From NCBI RefSeq assembly GCF_901709675.1, contig NC_051101.1:4734501-4798500 (forward strand): a DNA stretch of 64,000 bases, in the 5' to 3' direction. Position 1 is the stretch's first letter, and each line of letters starts with the position of its first letter. The notes beneath the pieces were generated by a model. That model saw nothing but the letters and a program-made list of their open reading frames with translations. It searched no databases and was not told the origin of the DNA. Below are positions 63,561-64,000 of the stretch, in pieces. The translations under genes were made by a program, and so were the position numbers. This stretch comes from Syngnathus acus (taxonomy: Eukaryota > Chordata > Actinopteri > Syngnathiformes > Syngnathidae).

Positions 63561-64000
63561 CTCATGGTAATCGTGCTGTCAAACTCCACCCCAAACTTAA
63601 ACCTGCTCATCTAAAACCAATGCACTGAACTTCTCATAAAATTTATATAGATTGCAATGTGCTTTATCTTGTGAGTATTGATAGAATACTAAAAAAACAC
63701 ATGAGTACCCAATAGTTTATCCTTTAAAATTGACCAGTCTTGAAGATAAATATAACCGTAGTACTCAAAAAGTATGAATGTTTCACAATTCCATACCATT
63801 ATTTAAACTTACAGAACTTAAGAAAATAATTGTAGCTGTTTTTTTTCAAATCTATCAATAAGCAAGGTCCTTAGAAGCATGTAAGTAAAATGAGAACCCT
63901 GAACCCCATCCAAAATTTTTTGGTAAACATGATTAAAGATTGTAAACCAAGCCCTGCTTAACCGTAGTGACCTCTCATTTAAAAAATATTTCGATTCCCA
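63561..64000. other. Non-coding downstream flank
   Basis: AT-rich unique sequence to the window edge. No gene is seen. Confidence 0.4.

Overview
This window is eukaryotic, AT-rich, repeat-sprinkled vertebrate DNA, most likely from a ray-finned (teleost) fish. The evidence is spliced genes with GT-AG introns, one of them only 82 nt long. There are also many microsatellites and fish-type dispersed repeats: tRNA-headed SINE-like elements ending in (GGAT)n, a LINE-like tail ending in GACTTT repeats, and a non-autonomous element with AAGTCGCA motifs. The repeat set looks percomorph to me, possibly seahorse/pipefish-like, but that is memory-based and weak.

The only protein-coding gene I can support is sall3, a spalt-like zinc-finger transcription factor on the + strand. 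It has four coding exons: 48539-48620, 55325-58456, 58539-58879 and 59125-59556. The phases join cleanly into a 1,328-residue protein. The N-terminal NuRD-recruiting motif, the C2HC finger, the glutamine-rich segment, a C2H2 doublet, a C2H2 triplet, a final C2H2 doublet and the C-terminus ending NKEIGIN are all visible. The doublet that lies between the triplet and the last doublet in typical SALL proteins is absent. Its place is taken by the 82-nt intron, which is the most interesting protein-level observation here.

Layout: 1-47.3 kb is a gene-poor upstream flank with microsatellites, SINE/LINE/MITE fragments, a solo LTR (29573-29912, with a 5-bp target duplication) and several dense homeodomain-core-rich blocks that look like candidate developmental enhancers. 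47.3-48.5 kb is the putative promoter and 5' leader, with a G4-capable C-rich tract and two CCAAT boxes. 48.6-55.3 kb is intron 1, which holds a near-perfect 44-bp palindrome, a long (AC)n tract and a candidate enhancer just before exon 2. 59.6-60.8 kb is the 3' UTR with two distal AATAAA signals. 60.8-64 kb is downstream flank with two further candidate conserved blocks.

Nothing in the window suggests an operon, phage, CRISPR array or bacterial element. The picture is one developmental regulator in a large non-coding landscape. The enhancer calls rest on sequence appearance only and need cross-species alignment.
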